21,821 nt of DNA from CAZMVU01 sp964569295 (GCA_964569295.1 CAZMVU010000071.1:1-21821), one strand, 5' to 3'. Shown: positions 1-7,857, counted from the stretch's first letter. The notes: generated by a model not told the origin, from the letters alone. Made by a program: numbers and translations.

Positions 1-60
1 GGTGCCCGAATAACTTCTTGTTGTTCTTTATACGAGTCAGTGCCTAAGGCACTAAAGGGG

Positions 61-118
61 TAATTCTTTAGCCGTATGGTATAAGGCCGCGCACTTGCGC
101 CATACGGCTGAAGAGTTA
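61..118. repeat. Long imperfect hairpin upstream of the sulfatase
   Basis: Bases 61-79 pair with 100-118 over 19 positions, two of them G-U, around a 20-base loop. The inner ten bases, AGCCGTATGG and CCATACGGCT, are perfect. Two smaller hairpins lie just upstream: GTGCC-TAA-GGCAC (41-53) and CTAAAG/CTTTAG, whose right arm overlaps the start of the large stem, so the two could compete. No T-run follows, so a simple intrinsic terminator is unlikely. It could be a leader structure or a dispersed repeat; a related 17-base motif occurs after the sulfatase at 1759-1775. Confidence 0.6.
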
Positions 119-174
119 CGGAATTGAAAGGGAATTGAGGGCGCTACCCCTATCCTACTCGTCTTTCCCGGGGC

Positions 175-205
175 TTCTGAGCTTCTCTCTGCCCCGCTTT
201 ACAAT
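175..205 (+). promoter_or_regulatory. Weak candidate promoter for the sulfatase
   Basis: TACAAT at 200-205 is a good -10 hexamer. The only -35 candidate is TTCTGA at 175-180, with a long 19-base spacer. The predicted transcript would start near 212 and give a leader of about 60 bases before the ATG at 271. The call rests on the -10 box alone. Confidence 0.25.
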
Positions 206-270
206 CCATTGCACGCGGCTTATCATGCGCGGCGTCTTGTTTCTGCGGGTGGAACCGAAGGAGTCGTGCC

Positions 271-1747
271 ATGCTTTCACGCCGTGGTTTTTTTTCAGGC
301 TGCCGGTTTGGGCGCCTTCGGGTGTGTTCTTGCGGCAGGCCGGGGGCTGGCGGCGCCGGTGGGGCAAAAACCGAATTTCGTCTTCCTGCTGGTAGACGAC
401 CTTGGCTGGCGCGATCTCGGGTGCTATGGCAGCCCGTTCTACGAAACGCCGCACATAGATGCACTCGCGGCCACGGGGGTGCGGTTCACCCAGGCCTATG
501 CGGCGTGCCCCGTGTGCAGTCCGACGCGGGCGAGCATCATGAGCGGAAAGCATCCGGCACGCATGGACACCACAGACTGGTTCGGCACACCACAGCCCGA
601 CAACGTGAAACGCCGTTATATGCGCGACAAGCCGCTGCTGCCCGCGCCCTACAAGGAGCATCTGCCGCTGGAGGAGGTGACCATGGCGGAGGCCTTCGAG
701 TCGGCAGGATACGCCACGTTCTTCGCGGGCAAGTGGCACTTGGGCGGCGCGGGGCATTCCCCGGAGGACCAAGGCTTTGCGGTGAACAAAGGCGGCCACC
801 ACCGGGGGAGTCCGCCGGGAGGCTACTTCTCACCCTACGAAAACCCGAAGCTCAAGGACGGGCCCGAGGGTGAGCACCTGCCCGCGCGCCTGGCGGATGA
901 GACAGTGGACTTTATTGCCGCGCACAGGGACAAGCCGTTCCTGGCGTACTTGTCCTTCTATTCGGTACACACGCCGTTGCAGGCGGCGAACGAGTTCAAG
1001 ACAAAGTACAAAGAGAAGGCCGAGGCCGTAAAGGAAGAGCCGGTGTGGGGCGAAGAGGGTGAACGCAAAGTGCGTCGTGTGCAGAAGCACCCGGTTTATG
1101 CCGGCATGGTCGAGGCCATGGATGCCGCGGTGGGGACCGTGCTCGATGCGCTCAAAGAACAGGGCCTGGCGGATAACACCGTGGTCATTCTCATGTCGGA
1201 CAACGGCGGCCTCAGCACGTCGGAAGGCCACCCGACCAGCAACCTGCCGCTACGCGCGGGCAAGGGCTGGTTGTATGAAGGCGGCATTCGCGAGCCGATG
1301 ATCATACGCTGGCCCGGTGTGACCGAGGCGGGGCGTGTGTGCGAAACACCGGTCACGAGCACGGACTTTTACCCGACCATGCTCGCCATGGCGGGGCTCC
1401 CTCCACGGCCGAAGCAGCATGTGGACGGGGTGAGCCTTACGCCACTGCTGCGCGGAGAGAAAACATCCGGCCGAGACACGCTCTACTGGCACTACCCCCA
1501 CTACGGCAACCAGGGCGGCAGCCCGGGCGCAGCGATCCGCGAAGGGGACTTGAAACTCGTCCACCTCTTCGGGGACGGCCACGTCGAGCTGTACAACCTC
1601 GCGCAGGACCTCGGCGAGGAGCACAATCTTGCCGCGGCGCAACCGGACCGCGCCCAGGCAATGCTCGAGAAGCTGAAGGCCTGGCAGAAATCGGTAGACG
1701 CCAAGTTCCCCTCACCAAATCCAAAGGGGCGACAGACTACGAAATGA
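271..1747 (+). CDS. Formylglycine-dependent sulfatase, Tat signal frameshifted at a T8 run
   Basis: Type I sulfatase that hydrolyses sulfate esters and is probably exported. The N-terminal metal site is FLLVDDLGW. The signature CSPTR (Cys codon 515-517) is the Cys-type site that a formylglycine-generating enzyme must oxidise. GKWHLGG and SDNGG follow in the usual order, so the catalytic domain looks complete. The best start is ATG 271, behind GAAGGAG (257-263). It reads MLSRRGFF but then enters the wrong frame at eight T (288-295). With seven T it would read MLSRRGFFQAAGLGAF, followed by a hydrophobic stretch and an Ala-rich cleavage region: a textbook SRRxFF Tat leader joined directly to the enzyme. 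The ORF open without a shift begins at ATG 209, but its N-terminus looks like no signal peptide. A sequencing error, a phase-variable tract or a real mutation would each explain this. The substrate cannot be told from the sequence. Confidence 0.85.
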
Positions 1748-1908
1748 GCACAAGAATCGGGTAACTCTTTGGCCGCCTCCCCCGACAAAATACAACGACA
1801 CGAAGAGGGCATGCATTGGGGGTAGCGATCCCGGTTGTTGAGCAACGAGTTCGGAACCTGCACGCCTCGGGGCGCTCAGCGGTCTCGTGAGAACGCAGGC
1901 GCTTGTGA

Positions 1909-1930
1909 TATACTTTATGTACAAAAAGGA
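1909..1930 (+). promoter_or_regulatory. Promoter -10 and RBS of the toxin-antitoxin locus
   Basis: TATACT at 1909-1914 is a strong -10; no good -35 is visible. An AAAGGA ribosome site at 1925-1930 stands eight bases before the antitoxin ATG, so the leader would be very short. The box lies in an imperfect palindrome, TTGT...ACAA (about 1903-1924), as expected if the antitoxin represses its own promoter. Confidence 0.45.
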
Positions 1931-1938
1931 CAAACTGC

Positions 1939-2214
1939 ATGGAACGTATATCCGCCAGCGATCTTCGAAAAGATGCCGCCGAAGTGTTCAACAAAGTCGC
2001 CTATGGCGGCGAGCGGGTGATCTTGCACCGGCGCGGCAAGGACTTGGCAGCAGTGGTAAGCCTGGACGATTTGGAGCTGCTCGAGGCTATGGACGACCAA
2101 CGCGACCTTGAAGAAGCGCGCAATGCGAAACGTTGGTTGAAACGTAGCGGTGAGAAGCCCATACCGCTGGAAGATGTGGCGCGTGAATTGGACATCGAGC
2201 TGCCACACGGATAG
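1939..2214 (+). CDS. Phd/YefM-family antitoxin
   Basis: A 91-residue antitoxin of a type II toxin-antitoxin pair. The N-terminus has the Phd/YefM pattern: RISASDLRKDAAEVFNKV, then a strand pair with GERVILHRRGKDLAAVVSLDDLELLEAMDD. This fold dimerises and binds the operator. The charged C-terminal half would wrap around the toxin. A clear Shine-Dalgarno (AAAGGA) precedes the ATG. The stop and the toxin start are two bases apart, so the two are co-translated. The gene looks intact although its partner is broken. It could therefore still repress its promoter or neutralise a related toxin encoded elsewhere. Confidence 0.88.
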   Translation: MERISASDLRKDAAEVFNKVAYGGERVILHRRGKDLAAVVSLDDLELLEAMDDQRDLEEARNAKRWLKRSGEKPIPLEDVARELDIELPHG

Positions 2215-2216
2215 CC

Positions 2217-2456
2217 ATGGCGTACCGTGTCACCATTGATCCGGTTGCCTCACGAGCCCTCCGCAAGCTCTCACGTCAAATCCGAGAACGCATTCTGCTT
2301 GCTGTGTCACTTCTGGCGGACACACCACGGCCACCAAGTGCGCGCAAGCTGAGTGGTTCAGAAGACTTCTACCGAATTCGTGTCAGGGACTACCGGATCA
2401 TTTACGAAATCGAGGACGTTTGCGTGTGTGCGTATGTACTATTTGCGTCTCAGTAA
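2217..2456 (+). pseudogene. RelE/ParE-family toxin, C-terminus displaced by an insertion
   Basis: RelE-superfamily ribosome-dependent mRNA interferase (or ParE-like) fold: MAYRVTIDPVASRALRKL, then a proline-rich link, and SEDFYRIRVRDYRIIYEIED. Up to the GAC codon at 2415-2417 (residue 67) it is a standard family member. The next twelve residues (VCVCAYVLFASQ, then stop) do not look like the family, which normally ends with a beta strand and R-x-GHRR. Exactly such an ending, QLLILAIRIGHRRHV followed by TAG, is found at 3746-3793. Joining the two gives 82 residues, normal for RelE. The conserved terminal Arg/His residues that matter for activity are missing here, so this copy is probably inactive. 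Confidence 0.8.
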
Positions 2457-3543
2457 AGAACTTCGTTTCCTTCTTCTTGCCATTGTTGTCTTTACGTCCG
2501 TAAGCTACTCAACGATTTTTCATCTGGCCTTTGGACAAGTGAAGACTATAGAACCGACAACCTATCTTGAGAAGGAGTTTCTCGCAAATCTTGATACATC
2601 TCTTAAGCTCAAAACCGAAATGCTTATACGTCTGGAGAATATACCTCGTTGGCAATGGACTTCAGCCTCAGGAGATGCCCGCCAATATGTAAATAATGCC
2701 GAGGAGTTATCCACGGCCATCCCGCCGTTCCAGTATCGCGTATTTGTACCGGGCCTCGTTTATATACTGCGTACATTTCTTCCCTTTGACACACATCGCA
2801 CCTTCGCATTACTGAACTTCGCTTTTCTTCTCGCAACGGCCACACTATACACGATGTTTCTCCGGTATGCGTTAAAACTTGAACAACCGCTCTCCTTGAT
2901 TGGAGGAATTCTGTCCCTCACTATTCTTAGCCACACACGAACTGGTGCCTATCCGCTAGTCGATCCGGCGACTAATTTCTTCGCACTGCTCGTTTTTATG
3001 GCCGCATATTCCGGAGCGGCAGTTCCTTTTCTCATAGCTTCTGTCCTCGGTGTGGCAACCAAAGAAATCCTTCTATTTGCAACGCCTCTATGGCTCGCCA
3101 CACAAATACACTTTGCGACCCTTACTTGGCGTAGAGCTGTGTTTCATACTTCCGTTGCGGCTGTGCCACTCATGGTGTTTATCGTCCTGCGACTATCCCA
3201 AGGTGGTCCTGCACTCGATGTTAACTATGGTTTCGATCTGTTGAACGGCGAATTGCCATCCTACGCGCATAAGCGTTTGACCCAATGGAGTGCGTTTTTC
3301 TTCTTTGTAAAAGGAATCACACTTTATGCCTTCGGTCCTTTGTGGTTGGGTGTCCTAAACGTCCGAAGGAACCCTTTTCTTTTCCGGGCCACCGTTACAG
3401 TACCAGTTGTCTGGACTGCTACTTTCTTCTTTTCAGGGAGGGTGGAGCGCGTGCAAGGGGTTCTTTTCCCCATTGTAATAACGCTTTTCCTTTTCTTCTT
3501 CACGCTGCGCCCGAAACCACAGGAAAGCAAAAAACTTTCATAG
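2434..3543 (+). CDS. Polytopic membrane protein, GT-C-like, on inserted DNA
   Basis: 369 residues from ATG 2434 (the reading frame is open further upstream, but there it lies over the toxin gene). An N-terminal membrane segment (LRFLLLAIVVF) is followed by a loop of about 90 residues, then roughly seven to eight more hydrophobic segments and a charged tail. The pattern FQYRVFVPGLVYIL, a conserved-looking VDPATNFFALLVF, and GRVERVQGVLFPIVI near the end resemble bacterial GT-C-type glycosyltransferase or unnamed polysaccharide-related membrane proteins. No catalytic residues can be assigned. The segment is clearly AT-richer than its neighbours and begins only 16 bases after the toxin sequence is broken. 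It has no promoter or ribosome site of its own and may be read through from the toxin-antitoxin promoter. It overlaps the broken toxin by 23 bases. Confidence 0.7.
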   Translation: MYYLRLSKELRFLLLAIVVFTSVSYSTIFHLAFGQVKTIEPTTYLEKEFLANLDTSLKLKTEMLIRLENIPRWQWTSASGDARQYVNNAEELSTAIPPFQYRVFVPGLVYILRTFLPFDTHRTFALLNFAFLLATATLYTMFLRYALKLEQPLSLIGGILSLTILSHTRTGAYPLVDPATNFFALLVFMAAYSGAAVPFLIASVLGVATKEILLFATPLWLATQIHFATLTWRRAVFHTSVAAVPLMVFIVLRLSQGGPALDVNYGFDLLNGELPSYAHKRLTQWSAFFFFVKGITLYAFGPLWLGVLNVRRNPFLFRATVTVPVVWTATFFFSGRVERVQGVLFPIVITLFLFFFTLRPKPQESKKLS

Positions 3544-3656
3544 GGCGTGCAGGCGCTCCACGCTGTTACAGTCACCGCCCATGCCGGAAAGGTTCAACGT
3601 CACATGGTCCGCGTCCCATTCGGTGACGTGCGCCAGCACATCCTGGGTGAAGCGGA
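3538..3656 (-). pseudogene. C-terminal scrap of an unrecognised protein gene
   Basis: On the minus strand, 3656 down to 3538 reads as 38 codons of protein-like, GC-rich sequence (for example TEWDADHVTLNLSGMGG, then NSVERLHAL) ending in TGA. A TAG lies directly upstream in frame, and the DNA beyond 3657 is AT-rich and non-coding. It looks like the last part of a larger gene whose front has been lost. The family is not recognised. Its TGA abuts the TAG of the membrane gene on the other strand, so a DNA junction probably lies near 3541. Confidence 0.4.
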
Positions 3657-3742
3657 ACTATTTATACATAGCTTGGGGAGGCATGTTCACAGCCTTTTGC
3701 CTCAGTTTACATTGGAGTACAGCGTATATGCTAATCCTAACC

Positions 3743-3793
3743 GACCAGTTGCTGATACTGGCCATTCGTATCGGTCATCGTCGTCATGTATAG
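3743..3793 (+). pseudogene. Detached C-terminus of the RelE-family toxin
   Basis: Reads DQLLILAIRIGHRRHV and then TAG. R-I-GHRR followed by a short tail is the usual C-terminal strand and basic patch of RelE/ParE toxins of the kind encoded at 2217. The piece has no start of its own. The base triplet GAC stands both at the end of the upstream toxin part (2415-2417) and at the start of this piece (3743-3745). The two parts therefore rejoin in frame if the 1328 bases between the two GACs are removed. Confidence 0.75.
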
Positions 3794-3830
3794 CGCGGCT
3801 TGTAGCAGAATGTACAACAACAGTAAGAGA

Positions 3831-5129
3831 ATGCGCGCCAGCGTGCACACCCTGGGCTGCCGCCTGAACCAGTCGGAGTCCGCGCTGCTCATGGAAAAGA
3901 TCGCGGCGGCGGGCTACGAACTCGTGCCCTTCGGCGAACCGGCGGACCTCGGCATCATCCACACCTGCACGGTCACCCGCGAGGCGGACGCCAAATCGCG
4001 CAAGCTCGTGCGCCAGTTCATCCGCAAGAACCCGGGCGCCTACACCGCGGTCATCGGCTGTTACGCGCAGATGGGCGCGGGCGCGCTCGCCGAGATCGAG
4101 GGCGTCGACCTCATTGTCGGCAACCAGGAGAAGCTCAACGTCCTCGACTACGTGGCGGCGGGCAAGAACCACGCGCCGCTCATCGTGCGCGATCGCTTCC
4201 TCCGCGACGATTTCACCATCGAGTTGGCCACGGATGACCGGCCACTCACCCGACGCGCCAACCTGAAGGTGCAGGATGGCTGTGACTTCATGTGCAGCTT
4301 CTGCATCATCCCCTTTGCGCGGGGACGTGCACGGTCGCGAAGCCTGGACAACCTGCGCGAAGAAGCGGCGCAACTCGTAGCGCGGGGCGCTAAGGAGCTG
4401 GTGCTCACCGGGGTCAACGTCGGTACCTACGCCTGGGAAGGCCGGGATATCGTCGATGTGGTGGACGTACTGAACGAAATTGAGGGGCTCTCCCGAATCC
4501 GCATCAGCAGCATCGAGCCGACCACCATTCCCGAGGCGCTGTTCGAGCGCATGGCCGACCCGGCGCACTGTCTCGTGCCGTATCTGCATATCCCCATGCA
4601 ATCCGGCAGCGATCGCATCCTCGCCACCATGCGCCGTAAGTACACGCGCGGCGACTGGCTGCGCTTTGTCGAACGGGCGGCGGCTTGCGTGCCGAACCTC
4701 GGTGTCGGGACGGATATCCTCGTCGGATTCCCCGGTGAAACCGATGCGGACTTCGAGGACACGCTGGCCCTCTTCAGTGAAAGCCCGGCATTCTACGCCC
4801 ATGTCTTCAAGTACTCGGAACGTCCCGGCACCGCGAGTGTACGCATCGCAGACAAAGTACCCCACGCCGAGATCGAGCGCCGCAGCGCCCGCCTGCGCAA
4901 GCGGTCGGCCGAAAAGCAGCGCGCCTTCTACCAATGCCATGCCGGCAAGACACGCGAGGTTCTCTTCGAGACCCAGGAGAACGGCTACTGGACCGGCTAC
5001 ACCGAGAACTACATCCGCGTGGCCGCCGAATCGGGCGAAGAACTTCGCAACCAGGTCCGGCCGGTGGCACTCAGCCACATGCGGGGCGACCTTTTATTGG
5101 GCCGATTATTTGCAGAAGTGACGAAATAA
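3831..5129 (+). CDS. mtaB: tRNA A37 methylthiotransferase MtaB
   Basis: Radical-SAM methylthiotransferase that converts t6A to ms2t6A at position 37 of ANN-decoding tRNAs. 432 residues from ATG 3831, chosen because the family motif HTLGCRLNQSE begins at residue 6; an in-frame ATG at 3786 only adds a tail overlapping the toxin remnant. The N-terminal UPF0004 domain has the cluster cysteines C10, C46 (HTCTVT) and C77 (GCYAQ). The radical-SAM cluster motif is C151-x3-C155-x2-C158. ISSIEP, LHIPMQSGSD and DILVGFPGET follow as expected, and a TRAM-like domain ends the protein. TLGCRLNQ and EADAKSRK favour MtaB over MiaB or RimO. A terminator follows, so it is probably monocistronic. Confidence 0.93.
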   Translation: MRASVHTLGCRLNQSESALLMEKIAAAGYELVPFGEPADLGIIHTCTVTREADAKSRKLVRQFIRKNPGAYTAVIGCYAQMGAGALAEIEGVDLIVGNQEKLNVLDYVAAGKNHAPLIVRDRFLRDDFTIELATDDRPLTRRANLKVQDGCDFMCSFCIIPFARGRARSRSLDNLREEAAQLVARGAKELVLTGVNVGTYAWEGRDIVDVVDVLNEIEGLSRIRISSIEPTTIPEALFERMADPAHCLVPYLHIPMQSGSDRILATMRRKYTRGDWLRFVERAAACVPNLGVGTDILVGFPGETDADFEDTLALFSESPAFYAHVFKYSERPGTASVRIADKVPHAEIERRSARLRKRSAEKQRAFYQCHAGKTREVLFETQENGYWTGYTENYIRVAAESGEELRNQVRPVALSHMRGDLLLGRLFAEVTK

Positions 5130-5145
5130 TGTCACAATAGAGGAC

Positions 5146-5172
5146 AATCGGCGCGGAACAGGGCCGATTTTT
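5146..5172 (+). terminator. Intrinsic terminator after mtaB
   Basis: AATCGGC (5146-5152) pairs with GCCGATT (5163-5169) across a ten-base loop, and the right arm runs into a stretch of five T (5168-5172). It lies 17 bases after the mtaB stop and before the ATPase gene, separating the two transcripts. Confidence 0.7.
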
Positions 5173-5202
5173 AACCGAAGCTGCAAACAGGCGGACCATA
5201 CC

Positions 5203-6441
5203 ATGATCCACTACATCCGGTTCTCGAACTTCTACTCCTTCCTCGATGAGCAGGAAATCTCGTTCGTCGTCGACAAGCGCGCACCGGATGGCACCGGCTA
5301 CGTGCAGTCGGCCTTCGGCCCGCGGCTGACCCGGGTGCTCGCGTGCTTCGGCGCCAATGCCTCGGGGAAGACGAATGCCCTCAAGACCGTGGCTTTCTTG
5401 CGCACTATGGCCTGCGATTCCTACGGCTTCCGCCCGGAAGAGCGACTGCCCTTCAGTCCCTTCGCTGGGCAGGCAGACAAAGGGCACACCACGGATTTCG
5501 AGGTGCTTTTCGAAATGGAAGACCGCCTCGTGCGCTATTCCTTCGCAGCCACGCCAGAACGCCTGCTCAACGAGCGCCTGGACACCAAAGGAACGGAAGG
5601 CAACTTCCGCCGCGTGGTCTCGCGCACATTCGACCCCGATTCTCAAAGCTACACGGTGCGAATAAACCGCAAGCTCGGGCTGTTTTCTACCCGCATTCAC
5701 GATAATGCCTTGCGTCACCGTGGCAACGCCTCGCTCATCGCCATCGCCGCGCAGGCGGAAGACCCGTTTTGCGGCGCCGTTCAGCGCTATTGGCAGCAAA
5801 TCCACGTGGACCCGGTCCTGACCCACAGGGCGGGCGCCGGGCGCAAAGAGCGCGTGCAATGGGCGAGCAGGTTCTTCCTCAAGAACAAGGAGCACCTGCG
5901 CACTGCGGAGAAGATCGCGCGCAAATGGGACCTCGGGATCGATGGCATTCAAGTATACCCCGCAGGGGTTGCGACCATGACGGTGGCGGAAGAGCAGGCC
6001 CCCTATGGCGATGTGCCGGAAGTCGAGGCTATCGTGACCCACACGAGCAACGGGCACCGGTTCGATATGCCCATCCACATGGAATCCGGCGGCACCCAGG
6101 AAATCTTCATCCGCATGGCCGAGATACTGCCTATCATCGAGGCAGGCGGCTTCGCGGTGCTCGACGAGGCCGATCTCGACCTCCACCCCTACCTGGTGGA
6201 AGCATTGCTGGACCTCTTCCGGTCGAAGTATCCAACCCACCACAGCAGACTCTTCTGCACGCTACACAACGTCGCTGTCATGAACACACTGGACAAGTGC
6301 CAAATACTTTTGGTCGAGAAGAACGAAGCACTAAGGAGCGAACTTTGGCGTCTGGATGAACTGGAGGGCGTGCGCAACGATGAGAATTTTCTTGGTGCGT
6401 ACATGAGCGGGGTATACGACGCGGTACCGGACGTATACTAA
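5203..6441 (+). CDS. AAA15/COG1106-type ATPase of a two-gene defence-like system
   Basis: 412-residue ABC/SMC-like ATPase. It opens with the usual MIHYIRFSNFYSFLDEQEIS strand, has Walker A GANASGKT at residues 51-58, a signature region ESGGTQE near 292-298, Walker B AVLDEADLDLHP near 319-330, and a switch His in TLHN. The end (LLVEKNEALRSELWRLDEL, then YMSGVYDAVPDVY) matches the stereotyped tail of this family, where Y-x-x-G-x-Y-x-A-x-P is common. Its TAA overlaps the ATG of the next gene by one base (TAATG), so the pair is translationally coupled. ATPases of this type paired with TOPRIM/RloB-like proteins are known or suspected anti-phage systems (compare PARIS AriA/AriB); the ATPase would sense and the partner would cut. 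Confidence 0.8.
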   Translation: MIHYIRFSNFYSFLDEQEISFVVDKRAPDGTGYVQSAFGPRLTRVLACFGANASGKTNALKTVAFLRTMACDSYGFRPEERLPFSPFAGQADKGHTTDFEVLFEMEDRLVRYSFAATPERLLNERLDTKGTEGNFRRVVSRTFDPDSQSYTVRINRKLGLFSTRIHDNALRHRGNASLIAIAAQAEDPFCGAVQRYWQQIHVDPVLTHRAGAGRKERVQWASRFFLKNKEHLRTAEKIARKWDLGIDGIQVYPAGVATMTVAEEQAPYGDVPEVEAIVTHTSNGHRFDMPIHMESGGTQEIFIRMAEILPIIEAGGFAVLDEADLDLHPYLVEALLDLFRSKYPTHHSRLFCTLHNVAVMNTLDKCQILLVEKNEALRSELWRLDELEGVRNDENFLGAYMSGVYDAVPDVY

Positions 6442-7034
6442 TGGCGAAGCGACAGAGGCCCAACAAGGGTGACAGAAGAATAATCCTGATTTTTGGCGAA
6501 GGAAAGACGGAGCGGGCGTTCGTAAGACATCTGATGTCACAGGGCCTCAATCGCGGCCTGGGTTCAATCCGCGCCATGACCGCAAGGGGCGGGTGCCCCG
6601 AGCACATGGTTGAGCGCGTGCAACGCGAAGTCGAGTACAGATGGAAGATTGAAGGTAAACCAACAGCCCTTCTCCTGCTCGATGGCGACCGCATCGAGGG
6701 CAAGAGCCACCTGCAGCGGTTGAAGAAGAAAGCAACAGGTATCCACCTGTTCATCAGCCGTCCCTGCATCGAGGCGCTCTTCCTTACCTTTCTCGAGCCC
6801 ACTCGTGATTGGCGCCGGTCGAAATCCGGGACTATTAAGCGGCACTTTCATCGTTCCTATTTAGGAGAGCGCGATAAGGTCGAATATACGGCCTATGCCT
6901 CGCTCGAAGCGCTGCACCCGCACGCACTGACAGCGGCATGCCGGGCGCGCGAACATGAGCACGGCGCGTGGGCTTACGACTTCGTCACGCGGCTGCTCGA
7001 TTGCATGTTTGCTCATGACCTGACAACAGGATGA
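6441..7034 (+). CDS. RloB/TOPRIM-like putative nuclease partner
   Basis: 197-residue protein with the acidic layout of a TOPRIM-type nuclease: GEGKTE (E20, E24) after the first strand, then LLLLDGDRIEG (D81, D83), then FISRPCIEALFL (E111), like the S-x-P-x-x-E element of RloB-family proteins. The C-terminal third is helical and basic. It begins inside the stop of the ATPase gene and ends just before larE. Family knowledge supports an effector that the ATPase holds inactive until infection. DUF4435 (AriB) and DUF4276 are alternative family names; which one fits best cannot be settled by eye. Confidence 0.68.
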   Translation: MAKRQRPNKGDRRIILIFGEGKTERAFVRHLMSQGLNRGLGSIRAMTARGGCPEHMVERVQREVEYRWKIEGKPTALLLLDGDRIEGKSHLQRLKKKATGIHLFISRPCIEALFLTFLEPTRDWRRSKSGTIKRHFHRSYLGERDKVEYTAYASLEALHPHALTAACRAREHEHGAWAYDFVTRLLDCMFAHDLTTG

Positions 7035-7038
7035 TTCC

Positions 7039-7857
7039 ATGGCTGTTGAAATTGATGACAAAACCCTGGCCAAAGAACAGGCACTGCAGGAACGCCTCGC
7101 TTCCTACGAATCGCTGGCCGTGGCGTACTCCGGGGGCGTGGACTCGACCTACCTCGCCGCGATGGCCCATGAGGCGCTGGGCACGCGCGCCCTGCTCGTG
7201 CTCGCCGATTCGCCGAGCATCCCGCGCACCGAGGTAAGGGCCGCGACGGACCTCGCCGCCGAGCGCGGCTGGAACCTGCGCCTCATTCAGACGCAGGAGT
7301 TCGAGAACGAGGCCTTTCTCAAGAACGACGGCGCCCGCTGCTACTTCTGCAAATCGGAACTCTTCAACCGCATGGACGCCATCGCGCGGGAAACGGGGGC
7401 GGCCGTGCTGGCCTATGGCGAGCTCGCCGAGGACCGGCTCGACCCGACACGCCACGGGGCAAAGGCCGCCAGGGAATACAAAGTCGTCGCGCCGCTGGCG
7501 GATGCGGGTCTCAGGAAGGAGGAAATCCGCCAGCTCAGCAAGCGGCGCGGCCTGCCCACGTGGAACAAAGCGAGCTTTGCGTGCCTCTCCTCGCGCTTCC
7601 CGAAGGGGACCCGGGTAAACATCGAGGAAATGCTCAAGGTCGAGCAGGCGGAGGAAGTATTGAAAGGCCTCGGGTTATACCAATACCGCTGCCGGCACCA
7701 CGGCGACATCTGCCGGATCGAGATCGACCCGTCGGACTTCGAGAAGCTGCTCGACCCCGCCATCCGCCAACAAGTCGTTGAAGGCCTCACCGCCGCCGGC
7801 TACCGCTATGTCACCCTCGATCTCGCCGGTTACCGCACCGGCTCGACGGCGACGTGA
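7039..7857 (+). CDS. larE: ATP-dependent sacrificial sulfur transferase LarE
   Basis: 272-residue PP-loop enzyme. LarE adenylates pyridinium-3,5-biscarboxylic acid mononucleotide and transfers sulfur to it while making the nickel-pincer cofactor. The PP-loop is SGGVDS at residues 31-36. C101 and C104 (RCYFC) and C182 (FACLSSRFPKGT) are all present. C182 matches the sacrificial Cys of lactobacillar LarE, and the three together match forms reported to carry an iron-sulfur cluster. The ribosome site is AACAGGA, overlapping the end of the preceding gene; ATG 7039 lies only four bases after that stop, so the ATPase-RloB transcript may include it. larB, larC and larA are not in the window. Confidence 0.87.
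   Translation: MAVEIDDKTLAKEQALQERLASYESLAVAYSGGVDSTYLAAMAHEALGTRALLVLADSPSIPRTEVRAATDLAAERGWNLRLIQTQEFENEAFLKNDGARCYFCKSELFNRMDAIARETGAAVLAYGELAEDRLDPTRHGAKAAREYKVVAPLADAGLRKEEIRQLSKRRGLPTWNKASFACLSSRFPKGTRVNIEEMLKVEQAEEVLKGLGLYQYRCRHHGDICRIEIDPSDFEKLLDPAIRQQVVEGLTAAGYRYVTLDLAGYRTGSTAT

Noticed and set aside
3702..5078. Long minus-strand ORF opposite mtaB
   Set aside because: It is a mirror of a highly conserved GC-rich gene, with no family motif and no ribosome site.
5071..6243. Long minus-strand ORF opposite the ATPase gene
   Set aside because: Shadow of the ATPase reading frame; it also runs across the mtaB terminator.
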